Assembly: GCA_944320765.1 (NCBI GenBank)
Contig: CALUIS010000002.1
Location: 62,001-126,000, forward strand
Length of the DNA stretch: 64,000 nucleotides
Source of the DNA: an uncultured Paraprevotella sp.
GTDB lineage: Bacteria; Bacteroidota; Bacteroidia; Bacteroidales; Bacteroidaceae
Reading direction: 5' to 3'
In this document: positions 1-9,280 of the stretch, piece by piece
Layout: every line of letters begins with the position of its first letter
How positions within the stretch are numbered: the stretch's first letter is position 1
The notes under the pieces: model-generated
Told to the model about the DNA's origin: nothing
What the model saw: only the letters and a program-made list of their open reading frames with translations
Database searches by the model: none
Made by a program: the position numbers and the translations under genes

Positions 1-2
1 CC

Positions 3-161
3 TTGCAAGCCGGGACACGGATTGAACACGAACGTTTCGGGCGTGGCGTGGTGACGGCCATAGAAGGTACCGGAGAGAACATGAAGGCCACCGTGGAGTT
101 CCAGAATACCGGGACCAAGCAGCTGCTCCTCCGTTTTGCCCGGTTCAGGGTGGTGGAGTGA
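3..161 (+). CDS. ATP-dependent DNA helicase, PcrA/UvrD type (C-terminal end only)
   Basis: The gene enters from the left edge and only its last 52 codons are visible, ending at TGA 159-161. The readable tail includes the stretches ERFGRGVV, NMKATVEF and KQLLLRFARF. In my recollection of the family, this is the small Tudor-like domain that closes Bacteroidota PcrA/UvrD superfamily 1 helicases, which binds RNA polymerase or nucleic acid. The helicase motifs lie outside the window, so the assignment depends on the tail alone. A ribosomal or other nucleic-acid protein with a similar beta-barrel is possible but less likely. Confidence 0.6.
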   Translation: MQAGTRIEHERFGRGVVTAIEGTGENMKATVEFQNTGTKQLLLRFARFRVVE

Positions 162-314
162 GAAGATGGCGGCGGGCCTACGGTGAACCCTTTTGAGATG
201 AAAGGTCGTCGTAACCGGCCATGTGTATAGGCAAGTCTTGATGGCGCGAACCTTTTTTGTTTGGATGGCGGACCCCAGGGCCATTTGGAGTGCGGCATTA
301 TAAAAAGAAGAGAT

Positions 315-1529
315 ATGACCTCCATCAAATTGAAATTCCGCCCTTCCGCCTTGTCCGACGGGGGAGAAGGGACTTTGTTCTTCCAGGTGACCCGCTTTCG
401 GGTGACGAGGACGATATGCACCGACTTCCATATACGGCAGGATGAATGGAATGCCAGGCATTCCATCGTCCGGATAACCGGAGACCCGGAGCGGCAGGAG
501 CGGCTGCGGCTGATATCCTCTCAAGTGGAGTGGAGCCTCAAGCAGCTCATGAGGCTTGCCGTGGAGCTGGAAAAGGCTGAGATGGACTATAGTGCGGACG
601 ACATCGTCATGGCCTATAGGAGGCTTCCGGCACTTCCAACCTGGTTCGGCTTCATCCGCGACATGATTGCGGTGAAATGCAGGGCAGGCCGGTATGGGAC
701 AGCCAAGACTTACCGTGACGCGCTGAATAGCTTCGCGTGCTTCCGCGGAGGGCAGGACATGGCCCTTGACGCGCTGGATGCGGATACGGTAGGCTTGTAT
801 GAGGCATGGATGAAAGGGCGCGGGTTGAAGCGGAACTCCACGTCGTGCTATCTCCGCACCCTCCGCACCCTTTACCGCAGGGCGGTCGAGAAAGGACTGG
901 CGACAGACAAGGATATCTTCCGGCATGTGTTCACGGGTTTTGCCAAGACGCCCAAACGCGCCATCCCGTTGTCTTCTGTCCGTTCCATCCGCCGTCTCGA
1001 CCTGCCCGACGGCTCGCCCCGCGCCTTTGCCCGCGACCTGTTCCTGCTGAGCCTTTACCTGCAGGGCATGTCGTTCGTCGATTTGGCTTATCTGAGAAAA
1101 TCCGACATCCGGAACGGCTGCCTGCGCTATGACCGCAAGAAGACCCGGCAAACCTTGGACATAGCCTGGGGGGCGCCCATGCAGGCCATTGTGGACAAAT
1201 ACGCCCACCGGGCGTCGGGGCCTTACCTGCTGCCCATCATCACCCGCCAGGACGGCACGGAGAGGCACCAGTACGAGCGGGTGGAGCATAACGTCAACCG
1301 CAACCTGAAGAAAATCGGCGAGATGGCGGGCCTGCATGTCCCGCTGACCACTTACGTGGCGCGGCATACGTGGGCCAGCATGATGAGGGACATGGGCTGC
1401 GACCTTTCCACCGTAAGTGCCGGGCTGGGGCATGAGAGCCTGAAGACCACGCAAGTTTACCTGTCCGCCATCGAGACCGCAGCCGTGATGCAAGCCAACA
1501 AGAAGATGATAGGCCGGATCATGAAGTGA
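315..1529 (+). CDS. tyrosine recombinase / phage-type integrase
   Basis: This is a site-specific recombinase of the Bacteroidota integrase family, about 404 residues. The chosen ATG begins MTSIKLKFRPS; the frame is open further upstream but without family-like sequence. The N-terminal arm-type DNA-binding and SAM-like core-binding regions occupy roughly residues 1-210, and the catalytic domain follows. Visible catalytic features are ARHTWASM (Arg II block), GLGHESLKTTQVYL (His and nucleophilic Tyr) and a KKTRQ lysine hairpin. At the position where many relatives have RGMSFVDLAYL, this protein has QGMSFVDLAYL, so the usual Arg I appears to be Gln. No cargo genes, direct repeats or att sites are evident beside it. 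It could be a chromosomal inversion enzyme or a leftover mobile-element integrase. Confidence 0.85.
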   Translation: MTSIKLKFRPSALSDGGEGTLFFQVTRFRVTRTICTDFHIRQDEWNARHSIVRITGDPERQERLRLISSQVEWSLKQLMRLAVELEKAEMDYSADDIVMAYRRLPALPTWFGFIRDMIAVKCRAGRYGTAKTYRDALNSFACFRGGQDMALDALDADTVGLYEAWMKGRGLKRNSTSCYLRTLRTLYRRAVEKGLATDKDIFRHVFTGFAKTPKRAIPLSSVRSIRRLDLPDGSPRAFARDLFLLSLYLQGMSFVDLAYLRKSDIRNGCLRYDRKKTRQTLDIAWGAPMQAIVDKYAHRASGPYLLPIITRQDGTERHQYERVEHNVNRNLKKIGEMAGLHVPLTTYVARHTWASMMRDMGCDLSTVSAGLGHESLKTTQVYLSAIETAAVMQANKKMIGRIMK

Positions 1530-1531
1530 GG

Positions 1532-1879
1532 CTATCCTTTGACGCGGTTGTAGCCTTCCGACCGGAGCAGGGCCGCGACGCGGTCGCGCCATTCGCCTTG
1601 GATGAGGATTTCCCCGTCCTTTACCGCGCCGCCGACGCCGCATTTTGTTTTCAACAGGCGGCCTAAGGCTTTCAGGTCGTCTTCGCGCCCGACGAAACCG
1701 CCGACCACCGTGACGGTTTTTCCGCCCCGTCCCTTGCGTTCGATGGAGACATGCAGCTTCTGCTCTTCCTTGGGGAGCGTGTCCGGTTCTTCCGCACCGC
1801 CCGTGTCGAACGAAAAGTCGGGGTTGGTGGAATACACCATCCCCAACCTTGACTTCCAGTCGTTGTCGCGTGCCGCCAT
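1532..1879 (-). CDS. SUI1/YciH-family translation initiation factor-like protein
   Basis: This is a 115-residue protein of the eIF1/SUI1/YciH family, which bind the small ribosomal subunit and influence start-codon fidelity. The C-terminal half carries the SUI1 fold signature, including RKGRGGKTVTVVGGF, then LKTKCGVGGAVKDGEILIQG, a pattern typical of the family. The N-terminal ~45 residues are a variable extension. It lies 3 bases downstream of the EttA gene on the same strand, so the two are probably cotranscribed, pairing two translation factors. It converges with the recombinase gene with almost no gap, and no terminator hairpin is visible there. Confidence 0.85.
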   Translation of the reverse strand: MAARDNDWKSRLGMVYSTNPDFSFDTGGAEEPDTLPKEEQKLHVSIERKGRGGKTVTVVGGFVGREDDLKALGRLLKTKCGVGGAVKDGEILIQGEWRDRVAALLRSEGYNRVKG

Positions 1880-1882
1880 GCC

Positions 1883-3580
<1,698 letters not shown>

Positions 3581-3615
3581 GTTTGTTATGGTTTTATGGG
3601 GTTAAATAATGAGTT

Positions 3616-4509
3616 TCAGAGGATGAGGCCGAGCGAGAGCAGCAGTCCGAAAAGGAACATGTTACGTGCGGTCTCGCCCAAAGTCCGGTTCAGGGCTTTC
3701 CCATGTTTTAGCCGTACCATGTGCCGCCAGGTCGAGATGTGGGGGGCCAAATAGAGGACCGGGAGCAGGGCGGCCGCCGGTTGCCGGGTGAGCCAAAGAA
3801 TCTGGCACAGCCCCACTGCCGCGATGCCCAGTCCCAGATAGAGGTGTTCTGCCGCTTTTTCGCCGATTCGCACCACCAACGTGATTTTCCCGCCGGCCTT
3901 GTCATTGTCGCGGTCGCGATAGTTGTTGATGATGAGCAGGCAGTCGATGGCCAGTCCGCAAGCCACGGACAGGCCCCACACCGCAGGCGTAAGGGTGCCG
4001 GTTTGCAGGTAATAGGTGGCGCAGACCGGGACAAGTCCGAAGAAGACCAGCACCAGGAGGTCGCCCAGCCCCAGCCGGGCCATGCAGGTGGTGTAGAGGA
4101 AACAGAACACCACGCAGCAGATGCCCACGCCCATCATCGTCCATCCGCCGTAGAAGATGAGCGGCAGGCCGGCGAGGCAGGAGAGAAGCGTGGTCGTGGC
4201 GATTCCCCCTCGCATGGCCCGCAAGGTAATCCAGCCTTCGGCGCAGGCCCGTTTCGGGCCGAGTCGTTTTTCGTCGTCCAGTCCTTTCCGGAAGTCGAAA
4301 TAATCGTTGATGAAATTGGCGTCTATCTGCATCAGGAAGGCAAATAGGAGGCATAATACGGCGGGAAGCCATTGGAAATGCCCGTCAGCGAATGCGGCCG
4401 AGAGACCTGTCATGACCGGCACGGCGGCACCCGTCAAGGTCTTGGGGCGGGCCGCCAGCAGCCAGGCCCGTGGCGAGTTTGTTCGTATGTTCATAGTCTT
4501 CGGGTTCAT
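3616..4509 (-). CDS. menA: 1,4-dihydroxy-2-naphthoate polyprenyltransferase
   Basis: This UbiA-family integral membrane prenyltransferase of about 297 residues attaches the isoprenoid chain to DHNA in menaquinone synthesis. The two Asp-rich motifs are visible as NDYFDF and NNYRDRDND, with about eight hydrophobic segments between and around them. The opening residues SPRAWLLAARPKTL are the usual MenA start. The ATG at 4509 overlaps the stop of the upstream radical SAM gene by ATGA, which supports this start and suggests translational coupling. Farnesyl or geranylgeranyl transferases of the same family are alternatives, but the N-terminal signature favours MenA. Confidence 0.9.
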   Translation of the reverse strand: MNPKTMNIRTNSPRAWLLAARPKTLTGAAVPVMTGLSAAFADGHFQWLPAVLCLLFAFLMQIDANFINDYFDFRKGLDDEKRLGPKRACAEGWITLRAMRGGIATTTLLSCLAGLPLIFYGGWTMMGVGICCVVFCFLYTTCMARLGLGDLLVLVFFGLVPVCATYYLQTGTLTPAVWGLSVACGLAIDCLLIINNYRDRDNDKAGGKITLVVRIGEKAAEHLYLGLGIAAVGLCQILWLTRQPAAALLPVLYLAPHISTWRHMVRLKHGKALNRTLGETARNMFLFGLLLSLGLIL

Positions 4510-6488
4510 GTTCTCCGCCTTTTCGTAGTGTGTGGGGCGGAGGTTTTTGTGGAATGGCCGTGTCGGTTCGTGTCCCTGCCCCATGCGGGGGACGGGCCAA
4601 AAAGTTCGTGAATCAGGTCGGCCCGTCCGATGCGGCGCAGTTCCGCCTTGATGCGTGCCTGCTCTTCCGGCTTGTACCAGAAGAAGAACATCCGCTGGGC
4701 CAGCTTCTCCCGGGGTGAGCGGGCGCTGAATACCGGTTCAAGGGTGTAGGGATGGTATCCCGTGGCCCAGGTCTCGGTGCTGACCGTCATCGGGGTCGGC
4801 GTGAAGTCCTGCACCTGCTCCAGATGGAAGTCCATGTCCTTGGTCAGCACGGCCAGTTCCGCCATGTCCTCCTCCGTGCAGCCGGGATGGCTGCTGATGA
4901 AGTAGGGGATGATTTGCTGCCGCAGGCCGGCCTCGCGGTTGATACGGTCGAATATCCGCTTGAACTCGCCGAACTGGCTGAACGGCGGCTTGCGCATCAG
5001 CTGGAGCACGCGGTCCGAGGTGTGTTCCGGGGCCACTTTCAGGCGTCCGCTGACGTGCCGGGTGATGAGTTCGCGGGTGTATTCGGCGTTTGCCCGGTTG
5101 GCCCGTTCGTCTTTCGTGTCGTGCAGCAACAGGTCGTAGCGCACCCCGCTGCCGATATAGCTCCGCTTGATGCCGGGCAGGTTGTCCACGGTCCGGTAGA
5201 GGTCCAGCAACGCGCTGTGGTCCGTGTCCAGATTCGGGCAGACGGCGGGATGGATGCACGAGGGCCGTTTGCACCTTTCGCAGGCTTTGGGATTCTTTCC
5301 CTTCATGCCGTACATGTTGGCCGACGGGCCGCCCAAGTCGGAAATCACGCCCTTGAAACCGGGCATTTCCTTGATTTGTTCCACTTCGCGGAGGATGCTT
5401 TCCTTGCTCCGGCTCGTGATGAACTTCCCTTGGTGGGCGGAGATGGTGCAGAAGGCGCAGCCGCCGAAGCATCCCCGGTGGAGGTTGACCGAGAACTTGA
5501 TCATCTCGTAGGCGGGAATGCGCTTCCCTTTGTATTTGGGATGGGGCATACGGGTGTAGGGAAGGTCGAACGAACGGTCGATTTCCCCTTGTGTCATAGG
5601 CGGGTATGGCGGGTTGACCACCACGTAATCCTCTCCCGTCTGTTGCAGGATGCGGTCGGCGTGCAGCTTGTTGCTTTCTTCCTCTATGTGGCGGAAGTTC
5701 GCGGCTTGCGCTTTCATGTCTTTCAGGCATTCTTCATGAGGGTGCAGCACGACATCCTCTTCGCGTATGCCGCCGGGGATGCCTGCCTTATGATACAAGG
5801 CCACGGTCTGCGGAATCCGCCCGGGTCGGGTGATGACCTCGCGGAAAGTTCCCGTGTTGATGCGGGCCTTGCCGTCGGCATCGTAATCCAGGCTTTCGTG
5901 GTTGTTTTCGATGGCCGCCTGCAAGGTATGGGATATTTCCGCCACGGCCTTTTCCCCCATGCCGTAGACTATCAGGTCCGCCCCGCTGTCGCATAAGATG
6001 CAGGGGCGGAAGCGTTCCTGCCAGTAATCATAGTGGGTGAGGCGGCGCAAGGAGGCTTCGATGCCGCCCAGGATGACCGGTACGTCGGGGTAGAGTTGCT
6101 TGAGGATGCGGGTGTAGACGATGGTGGGGTATTCCGGGCGCATGTCGTGCCTTCCGTCCGGCGAATAGGCATCCTCGCTCCGCAGGCGGCGGTTGGCCGT
6201 GTATTTGTTCACCATGGAGTCCATGCAGCCCGGCGCCACGCCGAACCATAGCCGCGGGCGTCCCAGTTTCCTGAAGTCCCGGAAGTCGCCATGCCAGTCC
6301 GGCTGCGGGACGATGGCCACGCGGAATCCCTCGGCCTCCAGCACGCGCCCGATGACCGCCGCGCCGAAAGAGGGGTGGTCCACGTAGGCATCCGCGCTGA
6401 ACAGGATGATGTCCACGTCATCCCATCCCCGCAACTCCAGTTCTTTTTTCGTCGTGGGAAGCCAGTCTGTCAGTCGAAATTCGTTCAT
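4506..6488 (-). CDS. YgiQ family radical SAM protein
   Basis: This is a 660-residue radical SAM protein of the YgiQ family (UPF0313). The [4Fe-4S] motif CxxxCxxC is seen as CFGGCAFC around residues 338-345, preceded by a long N-terminal domain that opens RLTDWLPTTKKEL. A second cysteine set follows (CERCKRPSCIHPAVCPN) and could hold another metal site. The start at 6488 is chosen because the N-terminal motif begins there and the upstream reading frame overlaps the neighbouring gene's end. The substrate of this family is not established. It lies between menA and a small unknown gene in one minus-strand run. Confidence 0.9.
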   Translation of the reverse strand: MNEFRLTDWLPTTKKELELRGWDDVDIILFSADAYVDHPSFGAAVIGRVLEAEGFRVAIVPQPDWHGDFRDFRKLGRPRLWFGVAPGCMDSMVNKYTANRRLRSEDAYSPDGRHDMRPEYPTIVYTRILKQLYPDVPVILGGIEASLRRLTHYDYWQERFRPCILCDSGADLIVYGMGEKAVAEISHTLQAAIENNHESLDYDADGKARINTGTFREVITRPGRIPQTVALYHKAGIPGGIREEDVVLHPHEECLKDMKAQAANFRHIEEESNKLHADRILQQTGEDYVVVNPPYPPMTQGEIDRSFDLPYTRMPHPKYKGKRIPAYEMIKFSVNLHRGCFGGCAFCTISAHQGKFITSRSKESILREVEQIKEMPGFKGVISDLGGPSANMYGMKGKNPKACERCKRPSCIHPAVCPNLDTDHSALLDLYRTVDNLPGIKRSYIGSGVRYDLLLHDTKDERANRANAEYTRELITRHVSGRLKVAPEHTSDRVLQLMRKPPFSQFGEFKRIFDRINREAGLRQQIIPYFISSHPGCTEEDMAELAVLTKDMDFHLEQVQDFTPTPMTVSTETWATGYHPYTLEPVFSARSPREKLAQRMFFFWYKPEEQARIKAELRRIGRADLIHELFGPSPAWGRDTNRHGHSTKTSAPHTTKRRRT

Positions 6489-6504
6489 CCGTTTTTCCGG
6501 TTTC

Positions 6505-6834
6505 TTATTCGCCTGCCGCGTTTTCCTTGCCAGGTTCAGGATGGTCCTTCTGCCAGCCTGCATACAATTCCACCAGCTGGTTCAGGCCGTAGGCTTTCAT
6601 GTTGTCGTGGAAGAGCACGTTTTGGCACAAGTCGAGCAGCTCGGCCTGCCCCGGTTGTGCTTCCATCAAGGCCCGCACGTTCAGCCGCAGTTTCTCCACC
6701 ACCGTTTCGTCGATGATGCCGTTGCTGTCCACGAGTCCTTCAAAAAGGGCATGTTTCCGGATGGTCTCAAGTTGCTCGTCGGTGATGTCCATCTGGCGCG
6801 AGCCTTTGGCGTTAGTCGTTATTTCGTATTTCAT
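6505..6834 (-). CDS. conserved hypothetical protein, 109 residues
   Basis: I do not recognise a named family. The product is small, acidic and predicted mostly helical, without signal peptide, membrane segment or cysteine cluster. Its reading frame is clean and its end is 16 bases from the start of the YgiQ-type gene, so it is likely the first gene of that transcript. A possible -10 type A/T-rich stretch lies upstream at 6835-6890, but no good TAnnTTTG box is seen. It is most likely a lineage-specific Bacteroidales protein. Confidence 0.6.
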   Translation of the reverse strand: MKYEITTNAKGSRQMDITDEQLETIRKHALFEGLVDSNGIIDETVVEKLRLNVRALMEAQPGQAELLDLCQNVLFHDNMKAYGLNQLVELYAGWQKDHPEPGKENAAGE

Positions 6835-6911
6835 CTCTTTAAATTTTAGGATGGGTTCGGTTTACAAAGTTAGATAAAAATTGCGGTTTACGTGTCGGCG
6901 GGAGGAGGAAA

Positions 6912-7856
6912 TCACACGCCGATGTCTTGCAGGCGTCCTTGCGCTTTCCTGAATCCAGTCATGAGATGGCGGATGATGTCGCTTGCCGGGAGGATGTCGC
7001 TCACGCTTGAGGCGATTTGCCCTATTTCCAGCTCGCCGCCCTCGATGTCGCCCTCGAAGATGCCGCGTTTCGAGGCGGCCTTCCCAAGTATGGCGCGCAA
7101 CTCTTCTTCTGGCGCGCCGTTGGCTTCGGCCTCGGCTATCTTGTGGTAGAGGGCGTTTTTCACCAGCCGGGTGGGTGCGATTTTCTTGAGGCAAAGCATC
7201 GTGCCACCTTCTTCCAGCGACAGGCATTCCCGTTTGAAGGCGTCGGAGGCCGAACTCTCGGCGGACAAGGCGAAGAGGGTACCCACCTGCACGCCTTCCG
7301 CGCCAAGGACCATTGCCGCCAACATGGCCTCGCCGCTGCCGATGCCTCCGGCTGCCAGCAGGGGCAGCGAGGTGGCGCGGCGCACCTGCGGGATGAGGGT
7401 GAGGGTGGTGGTCTCCTCCCTCCCGTTGTGTCCCCCGGCCTCAAAGCCTTCGGCCACTATGGCATCCACGCCGGCTTCCTCGCATTTGCGGGCGAACTTG
7501 CTGCTCGACACCACGTGGGCCACCTTGATGCCCGCATCGTGCAGCACCGGCGTGAATCTCTTGGGGCTTCCGGCCGAGGTGAATACGATGGACACTTTTT
7601 CCTCCACGAGGATGCCCATCAGCCGTTCGATTTCGGGGTACATCAGCGGCACGTTCACGCCCCATGGCCGGTCTGTGGCGTCTTTCATCTTCCGGATGTG
7701 TTCCGCGAGGGTCTCCGGATGCATCGACCCGGCCCCGAGCAGGCCGAGCCCGCCCGCGTTGCTCACGGCCGACGCCAGCCTCCAGCCGCTGCACCACACC
7801 ATCCCGCCTTGCACGATGGGGTAGCGGATGCCGAAAAGTTCACAGATCCTGTTCAT
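6912..7856 (-). CDS. FMN-dependent nitronate monooxygenase / FabK-type enoyl-ACP reductase
   Basis: This is a 314-residue TIM-barrel flavoprotein of the NPD/2-nitropropane dioxygenase superfamily. It begins NRICELFGIRYPIVQGGM, the standard opening. It shows phosphate-binding glycine segments (LLAAGGIGSGEAMLAAM, then LGAEGVQVGTLF) and the EGFEAGGHNGRE segment that holds the catalytic His-region in FabK-like enzymes. The superfamily includes nitronate monooxygenases and FabK enoyl-ACP reductases, and sequence alone does not separate them here. A FabK role in fatty-acid elongation is plausible. A -7 box TATCTTTG lies 34 bases upstream of the start on the minus strand. Confidence 0.85.
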   Translation of the reverse strand: MNRICELFGIRYPIVQGGMVWCSGWRLASAVSNAGGLGLLGAGSMHPETLAEHIRKMKDATDRPWGVNVPLMYPEIERLMGILVEEKVSIVFTSAGSPKRFTPVLHDAGIKVAHVVSSSKFARKCEEAGVDAIVAEGFEAGGHNGREETTTLTLIPQVRRATSLPLLAAGGIGSGEAMLAAMVLGAEGVQVGTLFALSAESSASDAFKRECLSLEEGGTMLCLKKIAPTRLVKNALYHKIAEAEANGAPEEELRAILGKAASKRGIFEGDIEGGELEIGQIASSVSDILPASDIIRHLMTGFRKAQGRLQDIGV

Positions 7857-7889
7857 CCTATTATATATGCGATGTTTCCTTTCAGGCTT

Positions 7890-7897
7890 CAAAGATA
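7890..7897 (-). promoter_or_regulatory. Bacteroidota -7 box for the FabK/NMO gene
   Basis: On the minus strand this reads TATCTTTG, an exact TAnnTTTG match, 34 bases upstream of the flavoprotein start at 7856. No convincing TTTG -33 element is seen at 19-21 bases spacing. Confidence 0.5.
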
Positions 7898-7994
7898 CGG
7901 AATATTCGCGATGAAGCCGCAATTTGTCCGTGCCAATTCGTATTCTTCCGCTTTTTCTTTGCCTTTCTTGGAAGATACACTTTTGAAAGATGTA

Positions 7995-8225
7995 TTAGAA
8001 GAGAGCCAGTTGCACACAAGATAGAGGGACTGTCGCGGCCTTGCCATCCAATTGCCCTAAAGCGGATTTTACGCATTCGGCTATTTGTTTGGCAAATATT
8101 ACAGGTACGGCATTACCAATTTGTAGCTGCAATTCGCGTTTGTTATTTCCATAAAAAGCCCAATCGTCAGGAAATGTCTGCAACCTTGCGTATTCACGTG
8201 GCGTGAAAGCCCGGAACTATGGTCA
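7995..8225 (-). pseudogene. DNA (cytosine-5) methyltransferase, C-terminal fragment
   Basis: Read on the minus strand, this piece gives RAFTPREYARLQTFPDDW, then FYGNN and LQIGNAVPVIFAKQIA, ending at the stop at 7995. These are conserved motifs IX-X of C5 cytosine methyltransferases (the prEyARLQtFP and QIGNAVP boxes). Motifs I, IV (catalytic PCQ) and VI are absent, so the piece cannot be active. It joins without an intact start to the N-terminal part of a restriction enzyme-like frame immediately upstream, in a different reading frame. A single deletion spanning both genes of a type II restriction-modification pair explains this. Confidence 0.75.
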
Positions 8226-8524
8226 AACTTCTTGAGGCAGCCCCATTGGGTTGTTGAATCAGTTTTTTTTATTTCCAGCCTCACACATAAGCCAGATTTC
8301 CTGTCTCTTATGACCAAATCAGGCGTAGTCAATGCACCGGAATGATAGACATCAAAATTTTTAGGAAGAGAAGATTTTATTTCGTTTTCAACCCGGCAAT
8401 CAAAAGGGTCGTCTTGTACTGTGCCGACAATAGCTTTGGCCCTTAAGTTCACAGGTATGCCTTGAGGGCTTCTTTTGTCAATCAGGTTTCGATAAATGCT
8501 TAATATTATCTCTGTAGGAGTCAT
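8222..8524 (-). pseudogene. type II restriction endonuclease-like protein, truncated
   Basis: The frame begins at the ATG ending at 8524 and reads about 100 residues before crossing into methyltransferase DNA out of frame, after which it encodes unrelated sequence to a stop near 8099. The remaining part has a plausible PD-(D/E)xK nuclease core: TPDLVIRD followed about a dozen residues later by LEIKK. This suggests a restriction enzyme N-terminal half, consistent with the adjacent methyltransferase tail. The specific recognition family is not recognised. Loss of the C-terminus and fusion to out-of-frame DNA argue it is dead. Confidence 0.6.
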
Positions 8525-8823
8525 GGCTTGAAGCTTTATGCCGTATGGGTTGCAAAAATACGGGTTTTTATCGTAATGGGGAATATAAGATGCAATTTAT
8601 CGCGCCCTTCACGCGTCAATGCCATTTGCGTGTAAGGGGCATGGGCCGGAAATGTCGGCGGTCGTGAACTACGGGGTGGCGTTGGCAAAGATTTCATTGA
8701 AAGCTTTCCGCCGCCCCGGTGGCGGAATGTCGCCGAATCGCGGCGTTTTCTGTCAAAAAGATAGTTTTTCGCTCCTGCCAGCGTTTCCGTGGCAGGCCGG
8801 GCGGACGCAGATAATGCCCGAAC
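8525..8823. other. intergenic stretch upstream of repeat copy 1
   Basis: I see no gene here. The last ~110 bases (from about 8715) resemble, with gaps, the DNA to the left of repeat copy 2 (from about 32640). The repeat may therefore have a weaker, more diverged left extension. Confidence 0.35.
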
Positions 8824-9265
8824 TGTTAAAATGTGGGCGGGAGAAATGTCCTATACGAGCATTTCTCCGCTACGGAGGGCGTTTCCGTGCGGCAAAAACG
8901 GGATTTCTTTGCTGAAAGAAATTTCTTTCTTGCCGCAAAGACGGAAATTTCTTGCCGCAAAGAAATTTTCGGGAGTGTGGAAAGCGGGGAAAAACGGGGC
9001 TTCGGGCGGATTTTTTCTTCTGGTTGGAGACTTTTCGCGTGCAAAATCCAATTGTCCTTTTGCAAGCCTTTCCCCTCACGGGCTGACGCGGGGAAGGCGG
9101 CCGTCCGCACGGCGTCCCGTGGCGGACGGCAAAGTGTCGCGGGAATCCGGCTTCCGGCTTTCATCCTGCATTTCCGGAACCGTGCGAGAATCGCGCATTC
9201 CCGTCAGTTCCCGTCCTTGCGCCCGTCCGCGCGATTCTCGCGGGGGCGGTTCTGACGTTTTGACA
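8824..9265 (+). repeat. 442-bp dispersed structured repeat, copy 1
   Basis: This element matches 32749-33190 over exactly 442 bases with no gap at a constant offset of 23,925. By eye identity is about 82-84% overall, and 58 of 60 bases match at 8941-9000. It is bounded by TGTTAAAA (8824-8831) and TTTTGACA (9258-9265), an imperfect terminal inverted repeat. Internal hairpins include GGAGAAATG/CATTTCTCC (near 8840-8869), TTTCTTT-gctg-AAAGAAA (8904-8921), AAATTTCTT/AAGAAATTT (8945-8968) and a 13-base pair of arms at 9184-9196 and 9229-9241. No recognisable protein is encoded. It may be a MITE-like element or a family of structured RNAs. Confidence 0.85.
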
Positions 9266-9280
9266 GGATTCAAAACGTCA
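9253..9280. terminator. 11-bp inverted repeat at the end of the MBL gene
   Basis: TGACGTTTTGA (9253-9263) and TCAAAACGTCA (9270-9280) form a perfect stem with a 6-base loop. The right arm overlaps the stop codon of the minus-strand MBL gene and the left arm overlaps the end of repeat copy 1. No long T-run follows on either strand, so a terminator role is only tentative. Confidence 0.35.
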
